Assembly (NCBI RefSeq): GCF_029076445.1
Contig: NZ_JARESG010000003.1
Span: 228,508-292,507, forward strand
From: Pseudarthrobacter naphthalenicus
GTDB lineage: Bacteria; Actinomycetota; Actinomycetes; Actinomycetales; Micrococcaceae
Direction: 5' to 3'
DNA length: 64,000 nucleotides
The position numbers and the translations under genes are program-made. Of this stretch, positions 63,086 to 64,000 are shown piece by piece; the first letter of the stretch is position 1, and each line of letters opens with the position of its first letter. A model generated the notes under the pieces. The model ran no database searches. It had not been told where the DNA came from and saw nothing but the letters and a program-made list of their open reading frames with translations.

Positions 63086-63840
63086 TTGACGTCCGGAACG
63101 TCTCCAAGAGCTACGGCGGCCAGCAGGTCCTCGACGACGTCAGCTGCGTGATACCCCGCGGCGGTATCACGTCCATCATCGGGCCCAACGGCGCGGGCAA
63201 GTCCACGCTGCTCTCGTTGATCAGCCGGCTCCAGCCGCTGGAATCAGGGGCTGTCTCGGTGGACGGGCTGGATATTACGGCCACGCCCAGCCGCGACCTG
63301 GCCCGTACGCTGGCCATCCTCCGCCAGGAGAACCACCTGACCATGCGGCTGCCCGTCCGCGACCTGGTGGCGTTCGGCCGGTTCCCGCACTCGGGCGGCC
63401 GGCCCACGGTGGAGGACCTGGCCAAGGTGGAGGAGGCCATCGCGCATCTGGACCTGGGCGCCATGGCGGACAAGTTCGTGGACGAGCTCTCCGGCGGCCA
63501 GCGGCAACGCGCCTACATCGCCATGGTCCTCGCGCAGGACACCGAATACCTGCTCCTGGACGAACCGCTGAACAACCTGGACATGAAGCACTCGGTGGAG
63601 ATGATGCGGCTGCTGCGCCGGTTGGCCGACGATCTGGGCAAAACCATCGTCCTGGTGGTCCACGACATCAACTTCGCGTCCTGCTACTCGGACACCATCC
63701 TGGCCATGAAGAACGGCCGGCTCATCCATCAGGGGAGCCCGGCGCAGATCATGCAGGCCGCCATGCTGCACGACGTGTACGACATCGACATCCGTATCGA
63801 GGAGATCGACGGGAACCGCATCGGCGTCTACTTCGCCTGA
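63082..63840 (+). CDS. Siderophore ABC transporter ATPase
   Basis: 252 aa. Walker A GPNGAGKST (about 33-41), Q-loop LRQENHLTMRLPV, signature LSGGQRQRAYIAMVLAQ, Walker B LLLDEPLNNLD and switch His in VVHDINFASCYSD. FepC/FecE type with the usual length. Start ATG at 63082 overlapping the permease stop; the open frame upstream is a shadow of that gene. Confidence 0.92.
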   Translation: MIDVRNVSKSYGGQQVLDDVSCVIPRGGITSIIGPNGAGKSTLLSLISRLQPLESGAVSVDGLDITATPSRDLARTLAILRQENHLTMRLPVRDLVAFGRFPHSGGRPTVEDLAKVEEAIAHLDLGAMADKFVDELSGGQRQRAYIAMVLAQDTEYLLLDEPLNNLDMKHSVEMMRLLRRLADDLGKTIVLVVHDINFASCYSDTILAMKNGRLIHQGSPAQIMQAAMLHDVYDIDIRIEEIDGNRIGVYFA

Positions 63841-63849
63841 CCCCTCCCG

Positions 63850-63873
63850 ACGCTCTCTCACTTGATGCGGGTT
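63850..63873. repeat. Repeat family B copy 3 (single unit)
   Basis: ACGCTCTCTCACTTGATGCG followed by GGTT: 10 bases after the ATPase stop. Same unit as at 46572 and 59794, so all three copies follow the last gene of an operon. Confidence 0.75.
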
Positions 63874-63931
63874 CCCTCTGCGTCAGGCTGGTTGTGAGTC
63901 AGTCAGTGATTGAAGAGGAATGGGAGCAGCT

Positions 63932-64000
63932 ATGACTGTTGGCCCGCGAGGTATTAGCCGCGATGAGATTCGGGAGTTGGTGCATCAGTATTACGTGCAG
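63932..64000 (+). CDS. Start of an unknown gene, cut by the window end
   Basis: ATG at 63932 opens 23 codons that run off the window: basic/acidic helical residues containing SRDEIRELVHQYYVQ. GGGAGCAG precedes it at a good spacing. A tail of a helix-turn-helix or transposase-associated protein is possible; too short to name. Confidence 0.4.
   Translation, partial: MTVGPRGISRDEIRELVHQYYVQ

Overview
The window is high-GC, densely packed bacterial DNA. Gene content (pca/pob aromatic catabolism, three-part PntAA/PntAB/PntB transhydrogenase, IclR and PucR regulators, FecCD-type siderophore import, mannitol PTS with HPr and enzyme I, many GTG/TTG starts and many apparently leaderless promoters) points to an actinobacterium of the Micrococcaceae, most likely Arthrobacter or Pseudarthrobacter. 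This is inferred from gene families and signals; no rRNA or tRNA gene was seen.

Layout. 41-7741: protocatechuate branch of the beta-ketoadipate pathway, pcaHGBDC in one tightly overlapped operon, then pcaFIJ and the IclR regulator pcaR; together they take protocatechuate to succinyl-CoA and acetyl-CoA. 7854-11731: NAD(P) transhydrogenase operon and a diacylglycerol-kinase-like gene. 11793-15936: ACT-domain membrane protein, FUSC-type exporter, an IclR regulator and pobA, which makes protocatechuate from 4-hydroxybenzoate and so feeds the pca genes. 15949-20714: thymidine kinase and an Fe(III)/polyamine-type ABC importer (minus strand). 20931-24590: thioesterase, GNAT, a MarR/small protein/Ser-Thr kinase operon with three matching 13-bp operator-like sites, and a histidine phosphatase. 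24721-25725: a visibly low-GC membrane gene, probably acquired. 25774-30858: purB, a WXG100-like gene paired with an alpha/beta hydrolase, a holin-like membrane protein and hisC.

31008-35433: branched-chain 2-oxoacid dehydrogenase E1alpha, E1beta and E2 plus a PAP2 protein. 35445-40239: small membrane protein, universal stress protein, class I aminotransferase, GerMN-like lipoprotein, FMN reductase and a divergent TetR regulator. 40504-46572: oligopeptide ABC importer (two permeases, fused OppDF ATPase, binding lipoprotein) whose operon starts with a previously hidden 31-codon ORF. 46701-49495: Gfo/Idh/MocA oxidoreductase and a secreted subtilisin-like protease. 49701-53516: alanine dehydrogenase divergent from a PucR regulator, an excisionase-like DNA-binding protein and an alpha/beta hydrolase. 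53549-59757: HPr and enzyme I divergent from a TetR gene that leads into mtlA-mtlD. 59956-63840: iron-box-controlled siderophore importer (binding protein, two permeases, ATPase). A truncated ORF begins at 63932.

Non-coding structure is rich. There are two families of dispersed palindromic repeats at gene ends, a 131-nt rod-like inverted repeat between the convergent protease and ald genes, several perfect hairpins at gene ends, and palindromic operator candidates next to nearly every regulator.
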